From Dirofilaria immitis (lineage: Eukaryota > Nematoda > Chromadorea > Rhabditida > Onchocercidae), in NCBI GenBank assembly GCA_024305405.1, contig JAKNDB010000098.1:3219501-3283500 (forward strand): a stretch of DNA of 64,000 nt, given 5' to 3'. The stretch's first letter is position 1. Every line of letters starts with the position of its first letter. A program made the position numbers and the translations under genes. Below, one piece after another: positions 45,960-59,640 of the stretch. Below the pieces are notes generated by a model. It searched no databases and was not told where the DNA came from. It worked only from the letters and a program-made list of their open reading frames with translations.

Positions 45960-46740
45960 TACCGATCACACAAAAGTATTCGCATGCAATGATGATTTCA
46001 AATAATTATTTCAAATACAAAAACCTAAATTCAATGTTTTTGACAGGAACACTTTGAAACGAAGATAATTCAACTTGACTATATATTAGAAATATGAATT
46101 TTTGTGCATACTTTTATATCTCGTTATATCTGTTGTAGAATTTTTTTATCATATTGCTAAGCAAATCAATAGTATGCCTTTGCTATTGGATGGGATTCTG
46201 TCTTTTCAGGATCGTTTCAGTTTTCTGTTATATGTAAAAAAAAATACGCATCATGATTACCTTTTCTATATTTATATCTTTCATTCGCAACCATTTTACT
46301 CCTAGGTAATTTGAATATTCTTTACGAACTTCGTGTTTCTGCTTGCTGTGCATGTTTTATTTTACTGATAAAAGAAATTCATCGACTCGAATTCGTTCAC
46401 AAAATATGCTTCTGAATTATTTTTAAAATTCCTTTTTTTTTTTATATTAGAATACGAGAAAAATTATTTCAGCAGAAATTATGTTGTATGTTTAATAATC
46501 ATGAATCAACGGAAAAGTAATGCTAAACGACTTCAATATTCTATAAATTTACATATGCTGTTGAATCTTTTTCGTAAAACTAGATACGGAAAAAAAAATA
46601 CGCATTGATTTCTTGTATGTTCAACCTCCTTATGTGTTAATAAAAAAAAAAAATGAGCAAAAATTCCGAGTAAATCAGTCTTGTAGATATTTTAGCAACG
46701 TTTTCGAACCACTGATGAAAAATATTAAAAACAAATAGAA
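45960..46740 (-). repeat. Diverged copy of the zinc-finger 3' flank repeat
   Basis: The minus strand shares order and words with 28640-29030, for example AAATAATTATTTCAAATACA on the plus strand and TTTGCTATTGGATGGGATT, then GATATTTTAGCAACGTTTTC near 46690. It is interrupted by unrelated sequence. Confidence 0.5.
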
Positions 46741-49700
46741 AGTTCAATTACAACTTAAAGTATTCTATTCAAATTTTATAAATTATTTTTAGCTATTAAT
46801 CGAGCAACAATCAATGAAACATGAAAAGTAAAATAGAGCTAATGTATCGGGACAGAACTTCACAACAATGAAAGCAGCGGTCTATACACGGACTCATGCG
46901 AGGATCTCCAATAAAATGCAGTTAATAACACTCGTACAGTTTAAGATCTTTTTTCACGCACTAAAATCTTTCTGAGACTTCTCTCTCTCACGCTGTAGAA
47001 TCACATCAAGCTACTTTACCAACATGCTCTCAATTTTATAGGATACAAAGTAGAGTTAATGGAACTGAATTCAAACAGATTTCTTCAAACATGTAAACAA
47101 CGAATAACAATATAGGATTCATATGGATGGTAAGAATTCGATGCTAATCAGCAATAACTTTTTTCATCAATCAACTATGAATGATGGAAGATAGTATTTT
47201 CTATTGAGCATTATCCCACACAAATTGGGAAGTGCACTACAAACTCCAAAATTATTATGTGAAATGTGAGCGATGTTATAACAAAACGTTTGTATCGATT
47301 AGTTGGAATTTTAATGCAAAAATGTATAAAACTTATGCTCTTATCGACAAACTTCAAACTTCATTCATTTTTAAAGAAAATTAAATTGTGGCTTTATCGA
47401 TCCTTACTAGATAAATGGTAATTTCGCCATCCATAAAGTAATAATTAGAAATTCTACTCATAGTAAATTTTCTTAGAAAAAAATTATTGATGATAAAAAC
47501 TAATCAAGAAGAAATTATATGCTATCAATGTGTCCCAAATTCTAATATGCCTTTGACAATCTTCGTGAATAATTGAAGCAACAACTGAACCAATTGTCAA
47601 TGTCAAGCTGTCAAAATCGTAATAATATATTATCGCCAATCGAATGGTCGTCTTAAAATAATGCTACATTAGCCGCCAAATTAATATTAGTTTTTACTAT
47701 GAAACATAAAAGTCAAAAGAATTACTCACAGCTATATTTACAAGAAAAAAAGTGTGTTATCTTGGCGTGTCAATCTTTCACGTAATTTTCGTTTTTCTAT
47801 TTGTATACAATACTCACTCACTTATCTAGAATACACAAAGAATTAATTTAGAGCTACGATTATTATACGTTCTACATTGATTAGCTTCTTCGTCTTCCTA
47901 TGTTGTACATCCATTTTCTTCTATTCGATTATCTATTTTGTTATCAATAAACTTACCAAATAATTAGTAACGCAGTATTCAATTTTACTTAAAGCACATA
48001 AGTATTTCTTTGTTCGCTATAACTAATTCACTAAATAATATTATTCACGATAATATCCACACAGCAGTGATCTCGAATTCCTTTAAATTCTGCATGTTCC
48101 TGCACTTAGGTTGTTTTCTATGAACAGTGCTGAAGGAAACAGTATTAATCATTGAAATTTTAGACAGAAAATTTAATGATAGATAAATTCGATGGGCAAA
48201 AGTTTTACTTATGATTTCTTCAATGTCTCGATAAATTAGGATCAATCAGTATTTTATTTGCTTATAATAGTTATTGTTTTGCACATGTTTATTTCATAAT
48301 CCAAATTTTAACATTTTATAATTTTTATTTCATCTGTCTCAACTATAATTAAATTTATTCCTTCTCTTTCGTGGATATAAATTTGCAATGAGATTTTCCA
48401 AATAAAAGTTCATTGATTGTTTTTTTTTTTTTAAAGAAATTTTTAATTTTTCAGTTTTGCATAGCAAATCAAATTTTTATAATTTAGAGTACAATAAATC
48501 AAAGTAACGAATGTTTTTTACTGCATAATAACAAAATGATGGAAATCAAGAAGCTTTGATTTGTTGTTGAAATTTTAATCTCAAAGAAGCTAAATTACAA
48601 TTAGCATATAAGAAGGAGAAATTAACGTTTCAATGCAAAACATGTTTTATTCTATGAATCAAATTTCAGTAAAAACTAATTATTATATAACGTACTATTT
48701 AATTGTTCGAGATACAATTTTCGGCGTTAATATATCAAACTCATATTAGATAATTATAATTACAAGAATGAAATAATATTTTCATAATTAAAGTTTCATA
48801 GACCTTAATTTATCTACCATATATGATGACGTTATGCATTTATAGTTATTTACATATGTTGTGGAACGAAATGACGAAGCGGAAGATATAATAGCAAAAA
48901 TATCAAAAATGTTGTATTATGTAAGAATGGGTTGGTTTTAAGATTTTTTTTCGAATTTATTTTTGGACAAAATTATTTCCAATTGATTTATGTGTTTAAA
49001 TAAACCGTTATCTTTTTTGATATTAGTTATCATTTTCCAACTTATTCTTACATTATAATCAAATAATATTTGTTAAAATTTATCGATTTTTCCAGATATT
49101 TATTCGCTTAATTCTTTTTCATTTTACAATGATATTCTATTTGAATGTTATTAAGTCAGAATTCAGAATATCAGTGTTAACTCTTCGCACCGAATCAGAT
49201 ATTTTTAGTCACAAATGAAACGTCTTTTAGCCTCTTCCAAAGAATTGATAAATTATATTCATGATAATAATCATAACTATCATCAATAATTCACTATCGC
49301 TCTGCCCTTGAACTGGTTATAATAAAAAATTTAAACAATTTTTTAAAATAAAAAAATATTGGTTTCAATTATTAATTTGCTCATAAAACGCAATGCTTGA
49401 AAAAAAAATTTTAGTCATATTATTGTCAAAAATATATTACATTAGTAATCATAAAAGTAACGGTAAATCATAAAAATAAATAATTAAATTCTAAAACAAT
49501 TTTTTTAGATACTTCTAGATTGTTATTAAGTACAAAATTAAAGTAGGCTATTTGGATTTTTTTGTTTTTTTTGTCTTAAAATAGTAGTGAAAATTAATTT
49601 TCAGGAAATCATTCAGACAATAGATCATGCTTTCATGCTTTTTCCTCTCGCAAATATATTTTCCTTACAGAAGAGATTTTTTATTAATTGAAGTAAGTGC

Positions 49701-51359
49701 AAGAAATTGATTTAAAATATCTGAAGGAAAAATTTGCTTTATTGTTAGTTGTGAGGAATCGGGTGGAAAAAATTTATTCAATCGCTAGATTAATAAAACA
49801 ACACAATACAGGGTATTTTATCAAATAGAGAATAAAATTAAACTGATTAATCGATAATTACGTCAAGTAAAACGAATCTGTTTTGCGTTGACGGAAACCA
49901 ATGTAACATGAATCGAAGGAACGTGGCTAGCGTTGAGTCCAAGAATATTCTTTGAAAAAACCATGAGCCCATTCGAACGGTTTTTAAGAGTATGTACTGA
50001 AATAGATGGATTGGGCTTATAATATTATATAGATTATGTGAAAAGTAACATAGAATTAATTGTTCATCCATGCAGAAATCGTATTGAGAATTACTCTTTC
50101 AGAAGAAACAATTTTACAGCTTCATGATGTTTGAAAGTTATGCTATGAGACTTGTGAGTAAGATGATTTTTACAAATTACGTGTCAGATGTGAGAAGTAA
50201 GAAATATATCCTTTGTGCAATCTGAATATTAAAAACTAATCCATCACCGTAAAAGGTGATATGGTCTTTATTCAAGAAGAATTCTTTATAATGAATTTTT
50301 AACTGTTTACTATAGCATTGTTTCATTCGATCCTTTCCAACAAAATCACTAAAAAATTATAGTCGTCCAATTCTTGCAAAATGCAACAATACGTTATCCA
50401 TCTATTTTTGTTATTTGCTAAAAGACTCTTTTTCAACAACAAGAATCTTTTCAATTTTGTATAATTTCAGTTTAGAAGGAAATGAAGTATATTTTTAATT
50501 ATCTTATATAATTTGATATTAACAAATAAGTTTTGTTTTTTCCGAATCATTGGTAAATTGTAGAATTATCACGAATGCAACCTTTTATGTTAATATCTCT
50601 AAAGTTGAAAATTTTAAATGAAATAAAAGCAATACAGGTGAAAGTTTTTGTCTTATAAAGATTGTTTTATTTTCAATAAATTTTACAGCAAAAAAAAAAA
50701 CTTCTGCTACTTTATTTTCCCTTCTTTTTGTAACAGTTAATAATTGATGATGTATGCATTTAAAAGAAAAAATCAGGTTGAAACGGCATATTCAGTAATC
50801 TTATTAGTATTAAGTTTTCATAGTCAACTTTACTTGTTAAATTCAATCATTTTTGTTTATTTGAAATTGAAAAAATTTAGCAATATAGTTCTGAATTTTT
50901 TTTTTTTGAATAGGTTTAATAATATTAATAGGAAAATATTTTGAAGAGCATTAATCATTAAATCATTTTTTTCCTATTTTATCATACTTCGATTAATCAA
51001 TGAAATATTTTATTTCGTGTAAGTATTTTATATTTTCTTCATTAAGCATTGAATTCTTAACTACTGATTTAAAAACTTAAAAAGTATTTCAAAATTATTT
51101 TAACTTTTTTAGGAATATAATTTGTTAATATTTAACAAAAATTTATCGTTGCTGATATCAATTTTTAAATCAAACTATTTTTAAAGTAGCATTCACAAAA
51201 TTTTCATTTTGAATGTTTCTAATAAATTTTATTGCTTTGCAATAACTAAGAACGTTTTAGTCATATTTTCTTAAAAATATTCATAATGAGTATTATTTAT
51301 GGTCAGATTTCAAAAGTTAAAAGATAAAGTTTGATATTTATCGAAAAATATGTAAAGAT
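46741..51359. other. Long non-coding stretch
   Basis: No gene supported over 4.6 kb. A short plus-strand stretch at about 49875-50000 reads open for about 40 codons (IEGTWLALSPRIFFEKTMSP) between stops. It may be an exon remnant of an unknown gene. Confidence 0.5.
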
Positions 51360-51554
51360 AATCAAATATAGGCACTTTTATTTAATTCTACTTCTAAAAC
51401 TACGATTGACAAATATGAGAGAATAATCAAATATAGGCACTTTTATTTAATTCTACTTCTAAAACTACGATTGACAAATATGAGAGAATAATCAAATATA
51501 GGCACTTTTATTTAATTCTACTTCTAAAACTACGATTGACAAATATGAGAGAAT
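51360..51554. repeat. 65-bp tandem repeat, three copies
   Basis: A unit beginning AATCAAATATAGGCACTTTT starts at 51360, 51425 and 51490. The copies are virtually identical. It ends about 125 bp upstream of the receptor start codon at 51680, so it lies in that gene's likely promoter or 5' region. Confidence 0.92.
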
Positions 51555-51679
51555 AATTTGAAACTAATTCAAATCACGCAAGGTAATTTTATGCATAATC
51601 TTATAAATATGTGATTGGTATAATTGTTTCGACGTATGCACTTAATTTAGTCGTAACGCATTTTTTCAGGATTGATAAA

Positions 51680-54600
51680 ATGAACACATCAGCATACGAT
51701 GAGATTGATGTTGTAACTAAAATTTCTCCTTATGTTCGTACTTATATTTATGCGATAACTGGTTTATTGTTATCAGCGGCAAATATACCACTATTTATAA
51801 CAATAATTACGGACAAAAATTTCCGATAAGTTTTTAAATAATATTTCGTTTGAAATTAAAATTAAAAGAAAGCCTGGATTTTATTTGAAACCTATCAGTT
51901 TTGCGAATTAGTATATTATATTTGACATGCACATATATGAAATGATCACAATTTTCAACATATAATGAAATATATTCCCATAAATTTGGTCGTAAAATTT
52001 CTTATGACATTAATGCATTAAATAAATGACGTCAACCTGATATAATTTCGATTGAGAAATGAAAACATAAAAAAGGAAAGATAAGAAGGAAAAATCGGTA
52101 ATTCGTATTTTTCAGCCTTGAATCCTCTGAATTAAAAATGTAATTCTATAGAAAATATGAATTGATGTAATTTTCTAAAAATTATATCAATTCTGCTACA
52201 TATATTAATTTTCAGCACTTATTATTTTATCCTTTCATTCGTATTTCTCCACGGCGGTATCACTGGTCTGTTAATAATGAGCTATTCGATTTTTATTTTT
52301 ACTAAATCAAGTTTGCAATTTGAAATGATTTCAAATAAGAAGTGCATATTTCAGGTACATCACATTGTTAATGCATTCTTTCTATGTAATAGTATCAATT
52401 CAAAGAATTGTAAGCATTTCAATAAAGCCAAAGTTCCATGGATATTTCTTCATTCAATAATTTGCAAAATAAAACTTCAAAGAACATACATTTATCAGAT
52501 AAACGTACAATCCATGATTTTTGATATTAATTGAGCAGCAGAATGAATAATAATTGCTGATTCCATTAATCCCTGATATTTATTGAAAATATTAAAAATT
52601 AATGAATTCAGCAGTTAGTTGATGCCTTTATTGCAAATTACTAATATCGAAATTATACAAGGAAAAATTACAAGAGAAAACTGAAAAAAATTGTTTTACA
52701 TGAAATATTTTATCTAATTGATTACAATAGGCAAAAACCGAAGTTCTAAATTTTTTGAGTCGTGAAATTTAAAAAAAAAGCAGATATTAAATTCAAAAAT
52801 TTGCGTTATTCTATATTATTTATTTGTTCATTTAAATATAATCTTAGAAAGAAAGGAAATTTATTTGAAATTTATATCTTTTCTGTTTTGTATTTGCTGT
52901 ATAAAATTGGACTAATCATAGAAAATTCAAGCTATTATAATAAGAGTTAATCATAAAAATTCATTAGTCATAAAATCAATCATAAAAATATATGAAATCA
53001 TCGAATTTCAGACTGTTTTATATGCATATTTACATACAATGGTAGTAACAAATAATTCTGGTATTTTTATTTGAAAAATTTAATTTATTTCAAAAATATA
53101 ATTACAGCTTTTTAATCTCAATTACTTATTCGAATTTACAAAGAGGATTGCAATATTATAAATTAAAAATTATCGTTTGCAAATTATCACCCATTTTCTT
53201 TCACAAAAACTATATATTTCGTTACATTTCGATTAAAAACTACAAAAAGCGAATTAAAGCTTCTTTTAGCTGTTAATTTTTATCATCTGCTAACTGATAA
53301 AATTTCATTTTCACTAGATTGATTATGTTACTGATAGATTTTCAATGACGCCATTAATCAAGAATTTATTTGAATTTAAATGAGAACGAAAACGAACTGA
53401 ATAACATTATCACAAAGAATTTCAAAAATTTAGCTTAATGAACAAATCATGATTAAATAAAAAATTTTATAAAATTTTCAGTGAATTCAATAAATATTTC
53501 TGACTAACCAACATGTAAAAGTTCTGTTTCTCTTAGTTTTATGGCAAGTAAAAGAAAAAAATCAAAATTTTTGAAATTTTATATATATCCTTAACAGTAA
53601 TGTTTTTCAACATATCTTTAGCAGCAATATTTTTCGATCAATTTCCTTGCAACTCATTTACAGATCAGTACAGGCCTTTTACAAATGAAATTATTAAATG
53701 CATTTGGTTTATTGGCAAATAGCATTGATCGATTACTTGTCGTTTCTTTTCCGATTTACTATTTTCGCTCTATCCGTAAATTAAACACGATAATATTGAT
53801 TGGCTTATATATTATACCATTTACTATCACACTTTCGAGCCTTACTTCTACTTTATTAGGACCAGTTAGAATGATAAGAAGCAATTGTCCGTAAGTTTTT
53901 TCATCATATATTTTAATTGTTCTGCATATGTAAGATAATTAATATAAGATCAATTAAACAAATTTAATTAATCTCTTACGCAAACAATATATCAGTTTTC
54001 GTTTACATCAAATATTAACTTGATTTTCATACAAATTTAATCATGAAAATTTTTGTCACTTATGATTACCACAGCTGTACAAAACATAGCTATCAGAATA
54101 ATATTATTGAAATATAATTATTTATATCAAAACAAATGACTGTTAAATCTATACTATCGACATCAGAATTTAGTGATTATTGCACCAACATTATTATCAG
54201 TACTGTAACAAAAACAAAATACTGATCAGTAATCATTCTTTTTGTTCCGAATTATAATCAGCAATATGTGATCAAATTAAAATTTCATTTTCAGTCATCA
54301 AAGTACACTTCAGCCAACAGCAATGATTTTTACACAAGGTTCGATCTCATTCGCTGCCTCATTGAGTATTTTAGTGATGTTATGTGTAGTATGCTGTATT
54401 AAACGGTGAGCTCAATAAATTTTTCAAAATTCTATGAACTAATATTTTTATGCTATAAAATGAAAGTAGCACCTTTTTTGACATCTTTAATCAGAGATAT
54501 ATCGTAATCGAACATCAGAAAATAATACTTATCAAAAAATAATAAAATGATGAAATATAGCCTTATTTGTTATTATATTATTAGATGATGAGATCATGTT

Positions 54601-56060
54601 ATATCCTTTTCTTAGTTTTAAATTCTCAAAAATCCGATCCAAATTATTTAACCTTTAACAATTGTGTAAAAAATAATAGAAACATCAAATTGAACGGTAA
54701 AATGGCAAAAAAGTGAAAGTCATAATATCTTCTCGTATCTCACGACGAGAAAACATTTCTCATACAATTTCCGATTGGGTCGTTTTATTTTTTTATTTTT
54801 TCTTTTTTTTTTTTTAGAAGAAGAAGATAAACATATAATCTTTATTCCAAAGAAAGAACTAATATTCTTCATCTTACTGTTTAATTTCTATAATTCAATG
54901 TACTGTTTACATATTTCAATGTACTGTTTACATATTTCAATAAATTTTTATCACTCAATTTTAATCGAAGATCTTAAAAATGAAAATAGGAAAAAGAAAA
55001 ATAACAAGATGATATTGCTTATTGTTTAATTAGAGTTGGAGCAATGTCTTTATTTTTAATGCTTATTTTTTATTAATTTACCAAATAATGGTAAATATTT
55101 TTCATCATCAATAATTTATTTTCTTAAAGTTTTACAAATAAAGTTGATAGTTTCAGTCGCTATGATGAAATATTGAAAAATACAAGAAATGCAAAGCGAG
55201 ATTTGCAGAATTTTCTAAAGAAGCAAAAGCAATTTACACTAACAACCCTTATTTCCTGCACGATTACATTATGTAAGTTTCTTCTGCTATAAAATTTCAT
55301 TTTTTTAAAATGCCATTTGTTTCTGTTTGAAAAAATTATTTTTAATAGATTGTTTTATTCATTCGTTAAGTAAATTATTATGCGATTGTAATATGACAAA
55401 GTTTAACAGCATTTTAGCAAGTTATGAATAAGTCTGCATGCTAAAACAAAAACCACGAAATGAGATCATAATCAATTTTAATTCTGTGAAAAATTAAAAT
55501 TATTACGTTTAATAGTTAAATATTCTTAAGTTTTTTTTTTTAGTTTCTTTCTAATACAATGATAAAAGGAAAAAATGAATTAGAATTGTGAATATAAGAA
55601 TGAGTACCTTATGCCACTATCCAATTAAGATATAATAGATTTAAAACAATGAAACAATAGATTTTTCATCTTTTTGATAGTATCATTATTAGATGCGTCA
55701 ATTTAAAACATCCTTCAGTATTAATTTAAAGCTGAAACGTCCTTCAGTATTAATTTATAGCTGAAATAAATTAAAATATGGCTTTAAAAAAATAGCAACA
55801 TTATAGTTTTACATGCGATACCATCCTTGGCTCTAATATTTTGTGTCAATACGCAACATCAAACCTGCGCTTCCATCGGTATGTTTAGTAATTTGTTGGG
55901 CTATCTAGATACCTTAAATATATCGCTGCTGTTTTTCTATCGTCAAGATGATGTTCGTAAAAAATTATTCAATTTTCTGCGTTATCTTTTACTCTTTCGT
56001 TCATTTGGCCAAGTGAATTCTATAACACTTACAAATATAAAAACAAAAATATTTCACTAA
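51680..56060 (+). CDS. Serpentine 7TM receptor (Srsx-like GPCR), six exons
   Basis: Nematode-type rhodopsin-like receptor, about 330 residues. Exons: 51680-51825, 52216-52354, 53664-53890, 54295-54405, 55157-55272, 55807-56060 (TAA). All phases agree and no frame break is seen. The ATG follows a TTTTTTCAG acceptor (51661-51669), a possible trans-splice site. TM1 is YAITGLLLSAANIPLFITII. TM2 follows FRTYYF. TM3 ends in the DRY-like IDRLLVVSFPIYYFRSIR. TM4 follows, TM5 is in exon 4 (SISFAASLSILVMLCVVCC), TM6 is in exon 5 after KKQKQF, and TM7 is YLDTLNISLLFFYRQDD. The first intron begins AT rather than GT (CG|ATAAGT at 51826). The ligand is unknown; subfamily assignment rests on the TM3 motif only. 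Confidence 0.87.
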
Positions 56061-57252
56061 ATAACTGCTATCCAGTTTTTTAAACTTTTACGTAAATTTT
56101 AGATTCAATAGATAGAAATTGAACTTAGAAATTCTTAGTACAGTAATTTTTATTTCATCTTTAATTGCACCAGAAACTTATTCACATCAGAAATTCATTT
56201 ATTCTTTATTGTATTCAGACAGCATAAAGCATAAAATATGTTAATTCACCCGATATTCTATCTGATTTCTTTTATCGCTCTTATTAATATCAAATAAATA
56301 GTATGCTAAATTAAGGCAGAAAGCATATTTTAAAAGTTTTCATACCTTTCGAGAAACTAAATGACATGTCATATGCTGGAGAATGAAGAATGAAATATTA
56401 GTGTTCAATACGACAAGCATATAATCATTTAAGACATTTAGAAAGTTTACAAATTGATTCATATCATGAGAATATTGTCAAGCAAAAATTTAGAACACTT
56501 TTGTATTTTTCTGCACAAAAATTATCATTATGAATAGTTTGAATAATAATAGATCTTAAAATCGTATAATGAAAGATAAAAAGAAAGAGATTTACTTCGA
56601 AGCTTTCTATATTATAGGGAACTAAATTGAAAGCAATATATTCGTTATCATTCCTAATATTTCTAATTTAAGTAATTGACTTATTCTATGCATTCAAAAG
56701 AATTCAATTATTAATATTACCGCCAATTAATCATACCAATATTATAGAACAATTACAATTTCTTTAAATATTTGACGTCAAAAACTTTTTATCATTCTAC
56801 AAATAGCGTGCTCGAGAGCAACACACTTTTTTTTATCGTACTTTTTTTTTTTTGTTTTGTGGTACAGAGAATCTGACGAGAAATGTTTTATTGTTCAGCA
56901 AAGGATTTATATGTTCATCTGCGTTACAAAATAAATTCATCTCAACTGGATTAATCGGTTGATTGTACTTGTATAGTCCACACGGATAGAATTGTAGCAT
57001 TTTGACCGTCGAATGAGCTGAGGTTGATTAGAGCGATCATTGATTAATACATTGCCGTTGAACGTAAGAAGTTCCTTTTACGTCGTGATCTTTGGTTTTT
57101 GTAGAAAACGGTGGTTTATGGTACATTAATATAGGGAGGATTTAGTTACAAAAAATAAGAGATGGACAATACTTCAAATATGAACAAAAGTTTTTATTGT
57201 TACAAGATTTCAATTAACAGTGATTTCATCATCTCAAACAATGCATCATAAT
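56061..57252. other. Intergenic, nothing recognised
   Basis: No supported gene. 56930-57130 is somewhat richer in G+C than its surroundings but matches nothing I recognise. Confidence 0.5.
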
Positions 57253-57795
57253 GTTGGCTTTTATCACTGAAATTGCGGGGAAAACTAGAAAATTAGAAAT
57301 TCAATTCTTTCCTTTGTGTTGTATTTCACACAAATGAGTATATGTCGTTAACATGCGTATTTTACTGTACGAGGTTAGGCTAAATGAGCCGTATTAGCCA
57401 TACGTTAACAAAGGGCTCATTCCTTCCAGCCACAATTGTACCCGAATCCTCCATTCACGAAAGAAGAGGGTCCTGATCACTAAACCATTATATAGGATTC
57501 CATCGACGTGACAGTTTGGTTTATGCAGAAAGTCTTTTTTTTAATCTCTTATTTTTTCTTAAATTATGTCATAATTATTCAGCTTTCTCAGTCATATCTT
57601 TGAAATTGTATAATTGATTTTAATCACTGTGTTCGTTGATGTATTATCATGTTACCGTAATAAAGATTTATTTACCCAGGTTTGAGGTTCTTTCCAGATG
57701 CGAGAAGCAAGAAGTTGAGAAAATCAGTGGAGACTGAGGAGAAAAGAATTAGTCACGTCTTTTATCACAATCAGAAAGAAATAGTTGACAGCATC
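57253..57795 (+). repeat. LTR-like repeat, copy 5 (most complete, solo)
   Basis: It begins TGTTGGCTTTTATCACTGAA and includes a TTATATAGGA box, then GTTCGTTGATGTATTATCA, CGTAATAAAGATTTATTTAC, CCAGGTTTGAGGTTCTTTCC and ends near AGTTGACAGC. It is co-linear with the reverse complement of 15485-16090. No internal coding region adjoins it, as in a solo LTR. Confidence 0.68.
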
Positions 57796-59289
57796 ATTAG
57801 CAGATTGAAAGATGAAGGACAAAGAACCTTTGTATTAAGATTTGGATAAAGAGAAAGAGAATGTTTTGTTTCGTTGAGATTCATATGAAGTAATTAGAAT
57901 AAATTAGATTCTAATAGAAGTAAACAAATCAATGCATATTATTTCTGTTCACATTATCATATATTTCGCTAATTTCGTTGATATATCATTAATTAACAAT
58001 TTTATGATTTTTATTAAGCACACTGTTTTCTCTCGGTTTGCTTGTTATTATTATTCTTACTGCTATAATTAAATTACAGGTTTTGTCAGACTACATCATT
58101 CAAAGCAAAAATCATGTTTTGAATTCGGATAAAAAGTGAAGCGATATTTTCGATCAGTCTGAATCAATTAAGCATTTAATCTGAATTTATTAAATTATAT
58201 TTTTGATGAGCAAAAAAAAAAATCATGCTGGGAATGAGTTTGACGGATTAATAGTAATGCTTGGTCAACTTGCAACATTTTATAAAATTTTCTGAATTCA
58301 ATATTTTGACATAAAGAAAAAACATCTATTTACATACTATTAGAAGTTTGACATTTATTTGCATACTAGTTCATCAGAACAAGCACTTGTAATATGTAAA
58401 ATGATCGATAGAATGTGAATCATCCATCTTCTGTACATCTTTAATTCTTCTAAATTCAAATAAGCCAAATGGCATACAAGTCACTCATATCGAAATAATG
58501 TTAACATATAATTAATTTTGTAATATTTTGTGTTAAGACAATTAGAAGTAGCAGATACTTTAATGGGAAAATTTACATGTATGGCCGAAATACTTTTTTA
58601 TAAGAATATTATATCAATTCTTGGAAAAATGATCTTAAAAATAAAATAATTTCCCACTTAGCATTCATCTGAGTTGTGATTCGAATTTACAAAAAATGAG
58701 CGTGGAAAACCTATTATTCTGATTACTCCGTTAAATTCAATCAATTTTTTACTTGTTATCACATTAACAATATCATAATAAATCTTATGTCGTCAACATA
58801 ATATAAATTTCTAATATATCCTAAATGTTGTTCAGGAATTGTCTATTACAAAAATTTTATTAATTATACTTTTGTCAAGAATCTCAAAGCTAGAAATCAG
58901 AAAAACGAAATCGGGAAACACAAAATAAATGAATCAAACTCTTTCGTGTAAATATTAGTATCAACTAATCAAGTGATAACTGCTAACTTTTTACAAAATA
59001 TTTACTTTACATTAGAGATTATCCACGCTTATTTTCTAGAATCTATTTTTTCGATTCGCTTATATTTATGAAAACATGCAAAAATATTGCTTAGCTTTTC
59101 GATAAAACTTTATTTCACTAGGCTTCTAATATTAAAACTTGAATTATTCGAGTTTTCTTTGCTTTCGCAAGTTGATTCTTTGAACCGAAATTGATCTTTT
59201 CCATTTTTCTGAGATTTTCAAGCACTGAAAATCTCAGTAAGTCAAAGTTTCTTTCGTGCAGTATTTAAATTAATAACGACGAAAGTTTT
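57796..59289. other. Intergenic, nothing recognised
   Basis: No supported gene or repeat. Confidence 0.5.
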
Positions 59290-59640
59290 TTCTATGAGAT
59301 ATTATTCTATATACTGTATTACTGAAGTCATGAAGAATATGTGACAAATTTTTAGATTTGTCGAATAGTGATAGAAAACAACAGTTGATAGAGACTCTAG
59401 GATGAAAGAACAAGTTTTGGCTCTCGCGATACAGAATAAATTTGAAGCTCTAAATGATGCCATATTTTTAGCAAATTAGCAGTCATTCACGAATTTCTGA
59501 AATTCCAGAAACTTTCAGCTATGACTTAGTCTAAAGAAATTCAGATTCAATTTTCTTTTATACAAAACAGCTTATTGTAATTTAATAATCATAATAATAG
59601 AGCATGAGATTAATCATTATCATCTAGAGAGCAGTGGTCT
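59290..59640 (+). repeat. Inverted partner of 39095-39420
   Basis: Shared words include GAACAAGTTTTGGCT and ACAGAATAAATTTGAAGCTC. The frame is broken here. Confidence 0.55.

Noticed and set aside
51360..51554. CRISPR-like array
   Set aside because: The 65-bp units are directly tandem without spacers, in a eukaryotic genome.
51826..52215. AT-AC (U12-type) intron in the second receptor
   Set aside because: The intron ends in TTTTCAG and the start is ATAAGT, not ATATCC; a mutated GT donor is simpler.
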